DNA of 64,000 nucleotides from Pasteurella sp049941595 (GTDB taxonomy: Bacteria; Pseudomonadota; Gammaproteobacteria; Enterobacterales; Pasteurellaceae), in contig JBNFNA010000004.1 in assembly GCA_049941595.1 (NCBI GenBank), positions 124,001 through 188,000 of the forward strand, given 5' to 3'. Positions within the stretch are counted from its first letter, which is position 1. Each line of letters opens with the position of its first letter. Both the position numbers and the translations under genes were made by a program. This document shows positions 35,728 through 44,295 of this stretch, piece by piece. Below the pieces are notes generated by a model. The model did no database searches, was not told the origin of the DNA, and saw only the letters and a list, made by a program, of their open reading frames with translations.

Positions 35728-36012
35728 ATGAAAAAGTCATAATAGTCTGTATTTTAAGGAAAAAAGCCTTGTTACCACGTTACTTCTGTTTTTATTGAGT
35801 ATTCCTCAATCTTATGCCACAACTAATTTAGATACGATAGCTGTATAAGGGACATCGCAAAATAAAGCAATCGTAGGAAAAAATAACGTCTTCTTAAAAG
35901 ATCAAGTGGCCGAATATAAAAGTAAAAAAAGAAATTGAAACCTTTCATAATCATTCTGTGGCAGATGGGGGTTATAGTGGTGATGCTTGTAACGGAGAGG
36001 CGATTTGCCTTT
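35728..36012 (+). pseudogene. Remnant of a TonB-dependent outer-membrane receptor
   Basis: Conceptual reading gives a signal peptide (LVTTLLLFLLSIPQSYA), then TNLDTIAV-stop-GTSQNKAIVGKN and FLKDQVAEYKSKK, followed after a one-base frame change by EIETFHNHSVADGGYSGDACNGEA. This is the N-terminus and start of the plug domain of a haem/siderophore-type receptor. Lesions are early stops after the ATG, TAA where Gln is expected (TAAGGG for V-Q-G), an extra A in an A7 run (about 35924-35930), and loss of plug residues. Nothing of the barrel remains. The exact receptor is uncertain. Confidence 0.7.
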
Positions 36013-36063
36013 GTTGTTTGATAATAGGAAAAAAGTGCGGTGAGTTTTACGCAAATTTTGCAT

Positions 36064-36136
36064 AAAAAAAACGCCTCTTTGTGGGGGAGGAGGCGTTCAA
36101 ATGTTGGAGTGATTATCTATTGTTGTTTGAATGGTT
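36064..36136 (-). ncRNA. Predicted Fur-repressed small RNA (RyhB/HrrF-like)
   Basis: On the minus strand a promoter TTGTTG (36171-36166), 17-base spacer, TATTAT (36148-36143) would start RNA near 36136. About 73 bases later a terminator stands: AACGCCTC, 12-base loop, GAGGCGTT, T8. The RNA contains an unpaired C-rich stretch (CCTCCTCCCCC partly in the loop) able to pair with Shine-Dalgarno sequences. Two Fur boxes cover the promoter. HrrF is the Fur-regulated small RNA described in nontypeable H. influenzae; this may be its counterpart, which I cannot verify. The terminator could also serve sfsA upstream. Confidence 0.65.
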
Positions 36137-36140
36137 TAAA

Positions 36141-36155
36141 TGATAATAGTTCTCA
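36141..36155 (-). promoter_or_regulatory. Fur box over the -10 of the predicted small RNA
   Basis: TGATAATAGTTCTCA matches 12 of 14 defined positions of the 7-1-7 Fur consensus TGATAATNATTATCA and includes the -10 hexamer. Confidence 0.65.
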
Positions 36156-36177
36156 AAAATAAAGTCAACAACTTTAA

Positions 36178-36192
36178 TGAAAATTATTCTCA
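36178..36192 (-). promoter_or_regulatory. Second Fur box upstream of the -35
   Basis: TGAAAATTATTCTCA also matches 12 of 14 positions of the 7-1-7 consensus. Centre-to-centre distance from the first box is 37 bases. It sits between the -35 and the sfsA stop codon. Confidence 0.6.
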
Positions 36193-36196
36193 ATAA

Positions 36197-36928
36197 TTAA
36201 CTTGATTTTTTATTTCCCACATAAGGTACTAAATTTGTTAAAGAAAGAGCGGTCGGTTTTCCATCAGAAAATGAGAATTCACCCGCATAAGCATAGACTT
36301 CCACACCTTCTCGAATGGCTTCTCGTAATAATTTGTCATATTCAGGGTCGATATATTCTGCAACTTTAAAACAGTCAAATCCATTATGTAAGCCCGCAAA
36401 AAAGACCACTGCACGATGCCCTTGTTTTTTCATTGCCATTAATTCACGCAAATGTTTTTGACCGCGTGTTGTAACTGCATCAGGGAACATTCCAATCGTG
36501 TTTTTCACTAAAGTGACCGATTTCACTTCAACATAGCAATCAGGCAAGCCTTCTGCTTTCAATAAAAAATCAATGCGGCTATTTTCTTCACCATATTTCA
36601 CTTCAGGCAGAATTTGATCATACATTGCCAATTCTTTAATTTGCTTATTTTGCAATGCTTCGAAAGTTAATTGATTAGAACGATGAGTATTAATACACAC
36701 CATTTTGCCATTTTTGAGCTGGGTTAATTCCCAAGAATGTGGATATTTACGAGTCTGGCTATCAGAACGGGAATACCACACAACATCACCCGCCTCACCA
36801 CAGCCTGTCATCGCCCCAGTATTGGCACAATGGATAGTCAGCACCTCGCCATTATCTAATTGAACATCAGCGAGAAAACGTTTGTAACGGCGAATAAGCG
36901 TAGCGGATTGAAGCGCAGGAAGTTGCAT
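36197..36928 (-). CDS. sfsA: Sugar fermentation stimulation protein homolog SfsA
   Basis: 243 residues. The SfsA family block is intact: HCANTGAMTGCGEAGD near residue 33 and, toward the C-terminus, DFLLKAEGLPDCYVEVKSVTL, FPDAVTTRGQKHLREL and AVVFFAGLHNGFDCFKVA. It is a nuclease-like fold (PD-(D/E)XK type) proposed to bind DNA; its physiological role is unclear. A weak AGG is the only ribosome site. Confidence 0.92.
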   Translation of the reverse strand: MQLPALQSATLIRRYKRFLADVQLDNGEVLTIHCANTGAMTGCGEAGDVVWYSRSDSQTRKYPHSWELTQLKNGKMVCINTHRSNQLTFEALQNKQIKELAMYDQILPEVKYGEENSRIDFLLKAEGLPDCYVEVKSVTLVKNTIGMFPDAVTTRGQKHLRELMAMKKQGHRAVVFFAGLHNGFDCFKVAEYIDPEYDKLLREAIREGVEVYAYAGEFSFSDGKPTALSLTNLVPYVGNKKSS

Positions 36929-37017
36929 AATAGAAAATACCTATAAATCATTTGGAAAAAGTGGCATTATCTTGCGGAATTTTCTTGTGTTTGGCAAGTA
37001 AAAATCTGTCAAAGATC

Positions 37018-37054
37018 CACCGCACTTTTGTTTGTTTTGGAAGGAAGTGCGGTG
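37018..37054. repeat. Inverted pair of uptake signals between sfsA and pntA
   Basis: CACCGCACTT (37018-37027) and AAGTGCGGTG (37045-37054) form a 10-bp stem with a 17-base loop. The following sequence is only moderately T-rich (ATTTT). It may act as a weak terminator. The rest of 36929-37314 is AT-rich leader for pntA, with a 6-bp hairpin at 37265-37280. Confidence 0.7.
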
Positions 37055-37314
37055 AATTTTAAAAAAGTTTTGCAGATAAAAGTGAGATTTTAAATCCTTA
37101 TATGAATGAGTGAGTTAGAAATAAACAATTTTAGACATTTTCTATTTTTGATAGGCATTAAATAAATAACGTTAAATGAGCCATAAAAGTGATAAAAACT
37201 TTTTCAACTTTAAAACAATAAGTGGTAGAGTGGAACAGTATTGACTTATTGTCATCTTTTAGGGGAGTAAGGTTTTACTCAAAAATTATCATCAATCAAT
37301 TTGAAGGAAACATT

Positions 37315-38844
37315 ATGTTAATTGGTGTACCTAGAGAACTGCTTGATAACGAAAGTCGTGTGGCGGCAACGCCGAAAACTGTGCAGCAAATTTTAAAGCT
37401 TGGCTTTGAAGTGATTGTTGAACATAACGCAGGTTTTAAAGCGAGTTTTGAAGATCAAGCATTTGCAGCAGCAGGCGCAAAACTTGGCTCAGTAGAGCAG
37501 GTTTGGCAGTCAGATATTATTTTTAAAGTCAATGCACCAACAGATGCAGAAATTGCGTTAATCAAAGAAGGTGCGACTTTAGTGAGCTTTATTTGGCCTG
37601 CACAAAATCCAGAGTTGATGGAAAAATTAGCCGCGAAGAAAATTAATGTGCTTGCAATGGATGCGGTGCCACGTATTTCACGTGCACAGTCATTGGATGC
37701 ATTAAGCTCGATGGCAAACATTGCAGGTTACCGTGCGGTTGTGGAAGCAGCTCACGAGTTTGGTAGTTTCTTTACTGGGCAAATTACGGCAGCGGGTAAA
37801 GTGCCACCTGCAAAAGTGTTAGTGATTGGTGCTGGTGTGGCTGGTTTAGCTGCAATCGGTGCTGCAAATAGTTTAGGTGCAATCGTACGTGCGTTTGACT
37901 CTCGTCCTGAAGTAAAAGAGCAGGTCGAAAGTATGGGCGCAAGTTTCCTTGAGATTAATTTCCAAGAGGAAGGCGGTAGCGGCGACGGTTATGCAAAAGT
38001 GATGTCGGAAGAATTTAACCGCAGAGCTTTAGCCCTTTATGCAGAACAAGCCAAAGAAGTGGATATTATTATCACCACTGCATTAATTCCTGGCAAACCC
38101 GCACCGCGTTTAATCACCAAAGAAATGGTAGAATCAATGAAACCAGGTTCTGTGATTGTGGATTTAGCTGCAGCGACGGGCGGTAACTGTGAGTTATCAA
38201 AAGCAGGTGAAGTTGTAGTGACTGATAACCAAGTGAAAATCATTGGTTACACAGATTTACCAAGCCGTTTACCAACTCAATCTTCTCAACTTTACGGTAC
38301 AAACTTAGTCAACTTACTGAAATTATTGTGTAAAGAAAAAGACGGTAATATCAATATTGATTTTGAAGATGTGGTGTTACGTGGTGTGACAGTGATTCGT
38401 GAAGGTGAAGTCACGTGGCCCGCACCACCAATTCAGGTGTCTGCTCAACCACAAAAAGCGAAAGCTGCACCAGTAGAGAAAAAAGAAGAAAAACCAACGG
38501 ATCCTCGTGTGAAATATGGTGTGATGGCAGGGGCTGCCGCGTTATTTATGGCTGTGGCAGCAGTTGCTCCAGCGGCATTTTTATCGCACTTCACGGTATT
38601 CGTATTGGCTTGTGTAGTCGGTTATTACGTGGTTTGGAATGTAAGCCACGCACTACATACACCACTTATGGCGGTAACCAATGCGATTTCAGGCATCATC
38701 ATTGTTGGTGCATTATTACAAATCGCACAAGGTAACTTCTTTATTAGTATCTTGGCATTTGTTGCAATTTTAGTCGCAAGTATCAATATTTTCGGGGGAT
38801 TCAAAGTCACCCAGCGTATGCTTGCAATGTTTAGAAAAGATTAA
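37315..38844 (+). CDS. pntA: NAD(P) transhydrogenase subunit alpha
   Basis: 509 residues. The cytoplasmic NAD(H)-binding domain I (about 1-380) with GAGVAGLAAIGAANSLGA is followed by a linker and four membrane helices of domain II (about 405-505). With PntB it couples hydride transfer from NADH to NADP+ to proton entry. ATG 37315 is supported by GAAGGAAA just upstream and by the standard MLIGVPRELL start; the frame is open further upstream without a better start. Confidence 0.96.
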   Translation: MLIGVPRELLDNESRVAATPKTVQQILKLGFEVIVEHNAGFKASFEDQAFAAAGAKLGSVEQVWQSDIIFKVNAPTDAEIALIKEGATLVSFIWPAQNPELMEKLAAKKINVLAMDAVPRISRAQSLDALSSMANIAGYRAVVEAAHEFGSFFTGQITAAGKVPPAKVLVIGAGVAGLAAIGAANSLGAIVRAFDSRPEVKEQVESMGASFLEINFQEEGGSGDGYAKVMSEEFNRRALALYAEQAKEVDIIITTALIPGKPAPRLITKEMVESMKPGSVIVDLAAATGGNCELSKAGEVVVTDNQVKIIGYTDLPSRLPTQSSQLYGTNLVNLLKLLCKEKDGNINIDFEDVVLRGVTVIREGEVTWPAPPIQVSAQPQKAKAAPVEKKEEKPTDPRVKYGVMAGAAALFMAVAAVAPAAFLSHFTVFVLACVVGYYVVWNVSHALHTPLMAVTNAISGIIIVGALLQIAQGNFFISILAFVAILVASINIFGGFKVTQRMLAMFRKD

Positions 38845-38854
38845 GGAGTAAGCA

Positions 38855-40279
38855 ATGTCTGAAGGTTTAGTACAAGCTGCTTATATCGTTGCAGCATTAC
38901 TTTTCATTATGAGCTTAGCAGGTCTTTCTAAACACGAAACTGCAAAAGCAGGTTGTTGGTATGGTATTGTCGGTATGACAATCGCTTTAGTCGCAACTAT
39001 TTTCGGCCCAGAATCAGAAGGCACACTTTGGATTTTAATCGCAATGGCGATTGGTGCGGTAATCGGTATCAAACGTGCATTAAAAGTTGAAATGACCGAA
39101 ATGCCTGAGCTTGTGGCAATTTTACACAGCTTTGTTGGTTTAGCAGCCGTATTAGTTGGCTTTAATAGCTATGGTTTACACCAAGAAGCAGCAATGCCAG
39201 CCAATTTAGATGCAGCAGCACAAGCAGCATTTTTAGCTGAACAACAAGTATTAAGTAATATCCATAATGTGGAAGTATTCCTTGGTATCTTCATCGGTGC
39301 GGTGACATTCACAGGTTCGGTGGTGGCGTTTGGTAAATTACGTGGGATTATTAATTCAAAAGCGTTAACTTTGCCACATCGTCATAAATTGAATTTAGCG
39401 GCGATTATTGCTTCTGCGTTATTAATGGTGTCATTCTTAAATAGCCCAGAAAATATCTTCCCTGTGTTATTAATGACGGCGATTGCGTTAGCATTCGGTT
39501 GGCATTTAGTAGCATCAATCGGTGGTGCGGATATGCCAGTTGTGGTGTCAATGTTGAACTCTTATTCTGGTTGGGCAGCAGCTGCAGCAGGCTTTATGCT
39601 AAGCAATGACTTGTTAATCGTAACAGGTGCGTTAGTAGGTTCATCAGGTGCGATTCTTTCTTACATTATGTGTAAAGCAATGAACCGTTCTTTCATCAGC
39701 GTTATTGCAGGTGGTTTCGGTAACGATCCCGTTGCAAGTAGCGATGAAGAACAAGGCGAACACCTTGAAACTACAGCAGAAGAAGTGGCTGAATTACTTA
39801 AAAATTCAAGCTCTGTAATCATCACTCCGGGATACGGTATGGCCGTTGCACAAGCACAATATCCAGTGGCTGAAATTACCCAAAAATTGCGTGAGCGTGG
39901 TGTGAATGTACGTTTTGGTATTCACCCTGTTGCAGGCCGTTTACCAGGTCATATGAACGTATTACTTGCAGAAGCAAAAGTGCCTTACGATATCGTATTA
40001 GAAATGGACGAAATTAACGAAGATTTCGCTGATACGGACACGGTATTGGTTATCGGTGCAAACGACACAGTAAACCCTGCAGCAATGGACGATCCAAACA
40101 GCCCTATCGCAGGGATGCCAGTGTTAGAAGTCTGGAAAGCGCAAAACGTTATCGTATTCAAACGTTCAATGAATACGGGCTATGCAGGCGTACAAAATCC
40201 ATTATTCTTTAAAGACAACACCCAAATGCTCTTTGGGGATGCAAAAGATCGCGTGGATGATATCTTGAAAGCGCTATAA
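38855..40279 (+). CDS. pntB: NAD(P) transhydrogenase subunit beta
   Basis: 474 residues. Membrane domain II helices (about 1-265) lead into the NADP(H)-binding domain III with VIITPGYGMAVAQAQYPVAE (about 323-342) and GANDTVNPAAMDDP near residue 403. It starts ten bases after pntA with AAGGAG in between, forming a two-gene operon closed by an uptake-signal terminator. Confidence 0.97.
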   Translation: MSEGLVQAAYIVAALLFIMSLAGLSKHETAKAGCWYGIVGMTIALVATIFGPESEGTLWILIAMAIGAVIGIKRALKVEMTEMPELVAILHSFVGLAAVLVGFNSYGLHQEAAMPANLDAAAQAAFLAEQQVLSNIHNVEVFLGIFIGAVTFTGSVVAFGKLRGIINSKALTLPHRHKLNLAAIIASALLMVSFLNSPENIFPVLLMTAIALAFGWHLVASIGGADMPVVVSMLNSYSGWAAAAAGFMLSNDLLIVTGALVGSSGAILSYIMCKAMNRSFISVIAGGFGNDPVASSDEEQGEHLETTAEEVAELLKNSSSVIITPGYGMAVAQAQYPVAEITQKLRERGVNVRFGIHPVAGRLPGHMNVLLAEAKVPYDIVLEMDEINEDFADTDTVLVIGANDTVNPAAMDDPNSPIAGMPVLEVWKAQNVIVFKRSMNTGYAGVQNPLFFKDNTQMLFGDAKDRVDDILKAL

Positions 40280-40294
40280 AATTACCTGAGATTT

Positions 40295-40320
40295 AACCGC
40301 ACTTTAAGTGCGGTTTTTTT
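40295..40320 (+). terminator. Terminator built from two inverted uptake signals after pntB
   Basis: AACCGCACTT-T-AAGTGCGGTT followed by TTTTT. Both arms are complete uptake signals. Confidence 0.9.
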
Positions 40321-40338
40321 ATATTATTAGGAATTATT

Positions 40339-41001
40339 ATGATCAAAAAATTTTTTATTTTGCACTTCTTTTCAATATTATCTATCTGTATTGCTATGTA
40401 TTCTTGTTTTTCTGTTCAGAAACAACAGGAAACGAATACAAAACCTTACTTAAAGTTGAGTGTTGATAGATATTTTTTCCCAAATGGAGATGGACGCCCT
40501 TATTTTGGGTTACTTATAAAAAATACGGGATTAGGTCCTGCATTTATAACCTCAATTTCCATATCTACCCATAGAAATACATATCATTTATCTAATTCTT
40601 CTATGCAAAGTGAATATAACATTGTAAAAAATATTTTTGATGATAATGGATTTGATTTTAATAAAAGTTGTAGGGCTTTTCCACAAGGTATGATTTCTGT
40701 AAATACAGGTATTGTAGCTGGAGAGAGTATTCCTTTAATTATTTATCCTGAATTAGATAATCAAAACGTAAAAGATTCTTATCACAGAACGTTAATTACA
40801 TCAAAATCAATAAGCCAAATGGATGAAGAAGAGTTAATCTACAAAGTGCTATACGATATGAGAGACATTTGTCAGCAACAAATTCTTTCTATTTTAGAAA
40901 ATGGAATAAGTATCAAAATTACATATAAATCTATTTATGGTAAAAACGTAGATAATCCACATACTGAAATTTTAAAAGTAAAATATGATAAAACTTATTG
41001 A
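40339..41001 (+). CDS. Unknown membrane-anchored protein
   Basis: 220 residues. One N-terminal membrane helix (about 5-25) or uncleaved signal is followed by a soluble domain that I cannot place in a family. The domain has a beta-rich feel (LKLSVDRYFFPNGDGRPYFGLLIKNTGLGPAFITSISI), as in immunoglobulin-like folds. It is much more AT-rich than its neighbours and lacks uptake signals, suggesting recent acquisition. Its last 17 bases overlap the start of the UDG-like gene. An AGGAATTATT ribosome site precedes the ATG. Confidence 0.75.
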   Translation: MIKKFFILHFFSILSICIAMYSCFSVQKQQETNTKPYLKLSVDRYFFPNGDGRPYFGLLIKNTGLGPAFITSISISTHRNTYHLSNSSMQSEYNIVKNIFDDNGFDFNKSCRAFPQGMISVNTGIVAGESIPLIIYPELDNQNVKDSYHRTLITSKSISQMDEEELIYKVLYDMRDICQQQILSILENGISIKITYKSIYGKNVDNPHTEILKVKYDKTY

Positions 41002-41587
41002 AACCCATCCTTTTCCTCCCATTTTCCCGCCACAAGCAACAGTTATGATGATGGGGACGTTTCCGCCAAAAGAGGATAAACGTTGTATGCATTTTCATTA
41101 TCCAAATTTTCAAAATGATATGTGGCGGATTTATGGATTATTGTTTTTCAATGATCCTCAGTATTTTCAAGTGTCAGGTGAAAAACGCTTTGATCCTGTG
41201 CGTATTGAAGCATTTTTGCGTAAATGGGGAATTGGGTTATGTTCGACCATTCATAGTGCCATTCGTGAAAAAGATAATGCGTCAGACAAATTTTTAACGG
41301 TGGTGGAGCCTGTTGATTTAGTGGCTGCGTTAAATGAAGTGCCAAATTGCCGTTGGTTATTTACCACTGGGGGTAAAGCCACAGAAACCATTTTGAGCTT
41401 ATTGTCTGAAAAGATAAAACCACCGAAAACCAATCAGTTTGTCAGCTTTCATTATGCGGAGCGAGAATTGCATTTGTATCGCTTACCTTCCACCTCAAGA
41501 GCCTATCCGGTGAGCTTAGAAAATAAAGCAAACTCTTACCGCACTTTTTTCGAGTTGGCAGGTTTTAAATTACCGCAGTTTGAATGA
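40985..41587 (+). CDS. Uracil-DNA glycosylase superfamily protein
   Basis: 200 residues. The MGTFPPKEDKRCMHFHYPN stretch (about 22-40) corresponds to the UDG-superfamily first motif (GxxPP/GSFPG type), TTGGKATETIL to the core strand-helix, and LPSTSRAYP (about 172-180) to the second active-site loop (LPSTSPA type). It probably removes a deaminated base from DNA; which one (uracil, hypoxanthine or mismatch-specific) cannot be said. No good Shine-Dalgarno is present, so translation may be coupled to the overlapping upstream gene. Confidence 0.82.
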   Translation: MIKLIETHPFPPIFPPQATVMMMGTFPPKEDKRCMHFHYPNFQNDMWRIYGLLFFNDPQYFQVSGEKRFDPVRIEAFLRKWGIGLCSTIHSAIREKDNASDKFLTVVEPVDLVAALNEVPNCRWLFTTGGKATETILSLLSEKIKPPKTNQFVSFHYAERELHLYRLPSTSRAYPVSLENKANSYRTFFELAGFKLPQFE

Positions 41588-41592
41588 GTTAG

Positions 41593-41648
41593 ATCTTAAG
41601 CAAAGTTGGGAAATAGTCATCGTCAATAAATCTAAACTTTGTTAAGAT
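41593..41648 (+). promoter_or_regulatory. Long imperfect hairpin upstream of nrdR
   Basis: ATCTTAAGCAAAGTT (41593-41607) pairs with AACTTTGTTAAGAT (41635-41648) through 14 bp with one bulged G. No T-run follows directly. Its role is unknown; an operator or leader structure is possible. Confidence 0.5.
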
Positions 41649-41686
41649 AAAGTTCATTTTATTGATTATTTTTTTTAGGAGACACT

Positions 41687-42136
41687 ATGCATTGCCCTTT
41701 TTGTTCTACTGAAGAAACTAAAGTGATCGACAGTCGTTTGGTGTCTGATGGTTATCAAGTACGCCGTCGTCGTGAATGTGGCAATTGTCACGAGCGTTTC
41801 ACTACTTTTGAAACCGCCGAGTTGATCGTTCCAAAAATCATTAAAAATGACGGTACACGTGAGCCTTTTAATGAGGAAAAATTACGTCGAGGCATTCAAC
41901 ACGCATTGGAAAAACGCCCAGTGAGTGCCGATGATGTGGAACAAGCAATCAGCCATATTATTCATCGTTTACGTACAACAGGGGAGCGTGAAGTGCCGAG
42001 CAAATTAGTTGGCACCTTAGCGATGGAAGAATTAAAAAAATTAGACAAAGTAGCTTATATTCGTTTTGCATCAGTGTATTTGAGTTTTGATGATATTAAC
42101 CAGTTTAGTAAAGAAATTGAGAATTTAAGGGATTAA
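41687..42136 (+). CDS. nrdR: Transcriptional repressor NrdR
   Basis: 149 residues: a zinc ribbon with cysteines 3, 6, 31 and 34 and then an ATP-cone domain (VPKIIKNDGTREPFNEEKLRRGI). It senses the ATP/dATP ratio and represses ribonucleotide reductase genes. RBS AGGAGA lies upstream. It stands one base before ribD, the common nrdR-ribD arrangement. Confidence 0.97.
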   Translation: MHCPFCSTEETKVIDSRLVSDGYQVRRRRECGNCHERFTTFETAELIVPKIIKNDGTREPFNEEKLRRGIQHALEKRPVSADDVEQAISHIIHRLRTTGEREVPSKLVGTLAMEELKKLDKVAYIRFASVYLSFDDINQFSKEIENLRD

Positions 42137-42137
42137 A

Positions 42138-43271
42138 ATGAGCGAGTTTAGCGCACAAGATGTCGTGTTTATGCAAATGGCGTTGGATTTGGCAGAACAA
42201 GGTCAATTTACTACAACACCTAATCCATCAGTCGGTTGTGTATTGGTAAAAGACGGCATTATTGTCGGTAAAGGTTTCCATTTTAAAGCGGGTGAACCGC
42301 ACGCAGAAGTGATGGCGTTACGTGATGCAGGTGAGCAAGCCAAAGGTGCAACGGCTTATGTGACTTTAGAGCCTTGTTCTCATTTTGGGCGTACGCCACC
42401 TTGTGCGAAGGGCTTAATTGAAGCGGGCGTGGCGAGAGTGGTCAGTGCAATGCTCGATCCCAATCCGCAAGTGGCTGGCAAAGGCTTGCAAATGTTATCG
42501 GAGCAGGGCATTGAAAGTGCGGTCGGTTTATTAGAAGAAAAAGCAGAGTGGTTGAATCGTGGCTTTTTAAAACGTATGCGTACGGGCAAGCCATTTGTTC
42601 AGCTTAAAATGGCAATGAGTTTAGACGGACGTACTGCATTGGCAAATGGCGAAAGCAAGTGGATTACAAGCGAGCTATCCCGTCAAAATGTGCAAGCGGA
42701 ACGCGCCAAAGCCTCGGCGATTTTGTCTGCTAGTGGCACCGTGATTGCAGATGATCCTTTATTGAATGTGCGTTGGGAACAATTGCAAGAACAAGTTCAG
42801 AAGCAATATCAACAAGAAAATTTGCGCCAACCTATTCGTGTGATTTTAGATTCCCAAAATCAAGTTCAACCAACACAACGCTTATTCCAAGTGGATTCGC
42901 CAGTTTGGTTGGTGAGTAAATCTGAACGTGATTTATCTGACTATCCACAATCTTGTGAGCAAATTATTTTAGACGATAATGCAGAATATCTGCACAATTT
43001 AATGATTGAACTCGGTAAACGCCAAATTGATACTTTGTGGATTGAAGCCGGTGCAACTTTGGCGGGAGCATTAATTGAAGCGAATTTAGTCGATGAATTA
43101 ATTATTTATACCGCACCGAAATTATTGGGTGATGAGGCAAGAGGGTTATGCAAATTGCCACATTTGACCAAGTTAGCTGATGCTTCACAATGGAAATTGT
43201 ACTCAATAGAACGGATTGGTGATGATGTGAAATCTATTTATCATCCCCTCGTGAAGGAGCCAAAATGTTAA
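42138..43271 (+). CDS. ribD: Bifunctional riboflavin deaminase/reductase
   Basis: 377 residues. The N-terminal deaminase has zinc ligands in HAEVMAL and PCSHFGRTPPCA (about residues 53-88). The C-terminal reductase starts near KPFVQLKMAMSLDGRTA (about 150). It carries out two steps of riboflavin synthesis. It overlaps degS by seven bases. An uptake signal at 42515 is in coding sequence. Confidence 0.96.
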   Translation: MSEFSAQDVVFMQMALDLAEQGQFTTTPNPSVGCVLVKDGIIVGKGFHFKAGEPHAEVMALRDAGEQAKGATAYVTLEPCSHFGRTPPCAKGLIEAGVARVVSAMLDPNPQVAGKGLQMLSEQGIESAVGLLEEKAEWLNRGFLKRMRTGKPFVQLKMAMSLDGRTALANGESKWITSELSRQNVQAERAKASAILSASGTVIADDPLLNVRWEQLQEQVQKQYQQENLRQPIRVILDSQNQVQPTQRLFQVDSPVWLVSKSERDLSDYPQSCEQIILDDNAEYLHNLMIELGKRQIDTLWIEAGATLAGALIEANLVDELIIYTAPKLLGDEARGLCKLPHLTKLADASQWKLYSIERIGDDVKSIYHPLVKEPKC

Positions 43272-44293
43272 GAAAACTTATCCGCTCAGTGTTTATTGGT
43301 TTAGCCTGTGCGGCATTTATTTTATTTGCGTTGCCTAAACTCAACCAATTAAAAATGTTCCAGTCAGAACCAATGTCATTTAAAGAAGCGGTACGTATTG
43401 CTTCCCCTGCGGTTGTGAATGTGTATAACCGCTCTTTTTCATCAAACAGCGGTGATCAGCTCGAAGTCGGCAACTTAGGTTCTGGCGTGATTATGTCAAA
43501 AGATGGTTATATTCTCACCAATAAACACGTTATCCAAAATGCAGATCAAATTGTCGTGGCGCTACAAAATGGGCAGATTTTTGATGCAAGTTTAATCGGC
43601 TCTGACAGCTTGACAGATCTAGCGGTATTAAAAATTCGTGCTGATAACCTCTCTATAATTCCGCAGAATTTAAAACGACAAGCGCACGTGGGTGATGTGG
43701 TACTGGCAATTGGTAACCCTTATAACTTGGGGCAAAGCGTTTCGCAAGGGATTATCAGTGCGGTTGGTCGCAATGCAGTAGGTGATTTTGTTGGCCGTCA
43801 AAACTTTATCCAAACGGATGCTTCAGTCAATCGTGGTAACTCTGGTGGGGCATTAATCAATTCATTAGGTGAGCTAATTGGGATTAATACGTTAAGTATT
43901 GGCAAAACATCCAGTGAAATCGCTGAAGGCTTGAATTTCGCCATTCCTATTGAACTTGCCAATGATGTGATGAAAAAAATTATTCGTGATGGGCGAGTAA
44001 TTCGTGGCTATTTTGGCGTACAAAGCGATATTTTGTTCAATAATGGACAAGGTGTCAATGTGGAAAAAGGGATTCTAATTACCAACGTGAGCCCGAACAG
44101 CCCTGCAGGCAAAGCTGGTGTACAAGCCGGTGATATTATTTTAAAAGTGGGTGATGTCGAGGCGGTTTCACCAGCGCAAATGATGCAAGTGATCAGCAAT
44201 ACACGCCCGAATACTGAATTAAAAGTGCGTATTTTACGTTTAGGCAAACAAATTGAATTGCCAGTTATCATTGAAGAATATCCAAGTAATTAG
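43265..44293 (+). CDS. degS: Inner-membrane serine protease DegS
   Basis: 342 residues with one N-terminal membrane anchor (about 7-25), a trypsin-like domain with catalytic His88, Asp118 and Ser193 (NRGNSGGAL), and a single PDZ domain (about 250-340). One PDZ plus the membrane anchor distinguishes it from DegP. It starts the RseA cleavage cascade when outer-membrane protein C-termini are sensed. It overlaps the end of ribD. Confidence 0.94.
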   Translation: MLRKLIRSVFIGLACAAFILFALPKLNQLKMFQSEPMSFKEAVRIASPAVVNVYNRSFSSNSGDQLEVGNLGSGVIMSKDGYILTNKHVIQNADQIVVALQNGQIFDASLIGSDSLTDLAVLKIRADNLSIIPQNLKRQAHVGDVVLAIGNPYNLGQSVSQGIISAVGRNAVGDFVGRQNFIQTDASVNRGNSGGALINSLGELIGINTLSIGKTSSEIAEGLNFAIPIELANDVMKKIIRDGRVIRGYFGVQSDILFNNGQGVNVEKGILITNVSPNSPAGKAGVQAGDIILKVGDVEAVSPAQMMQVISNTRPNTELKVRILRLGKQIELPVIIEEYPSN

Positions 44294-44295
44294 TT

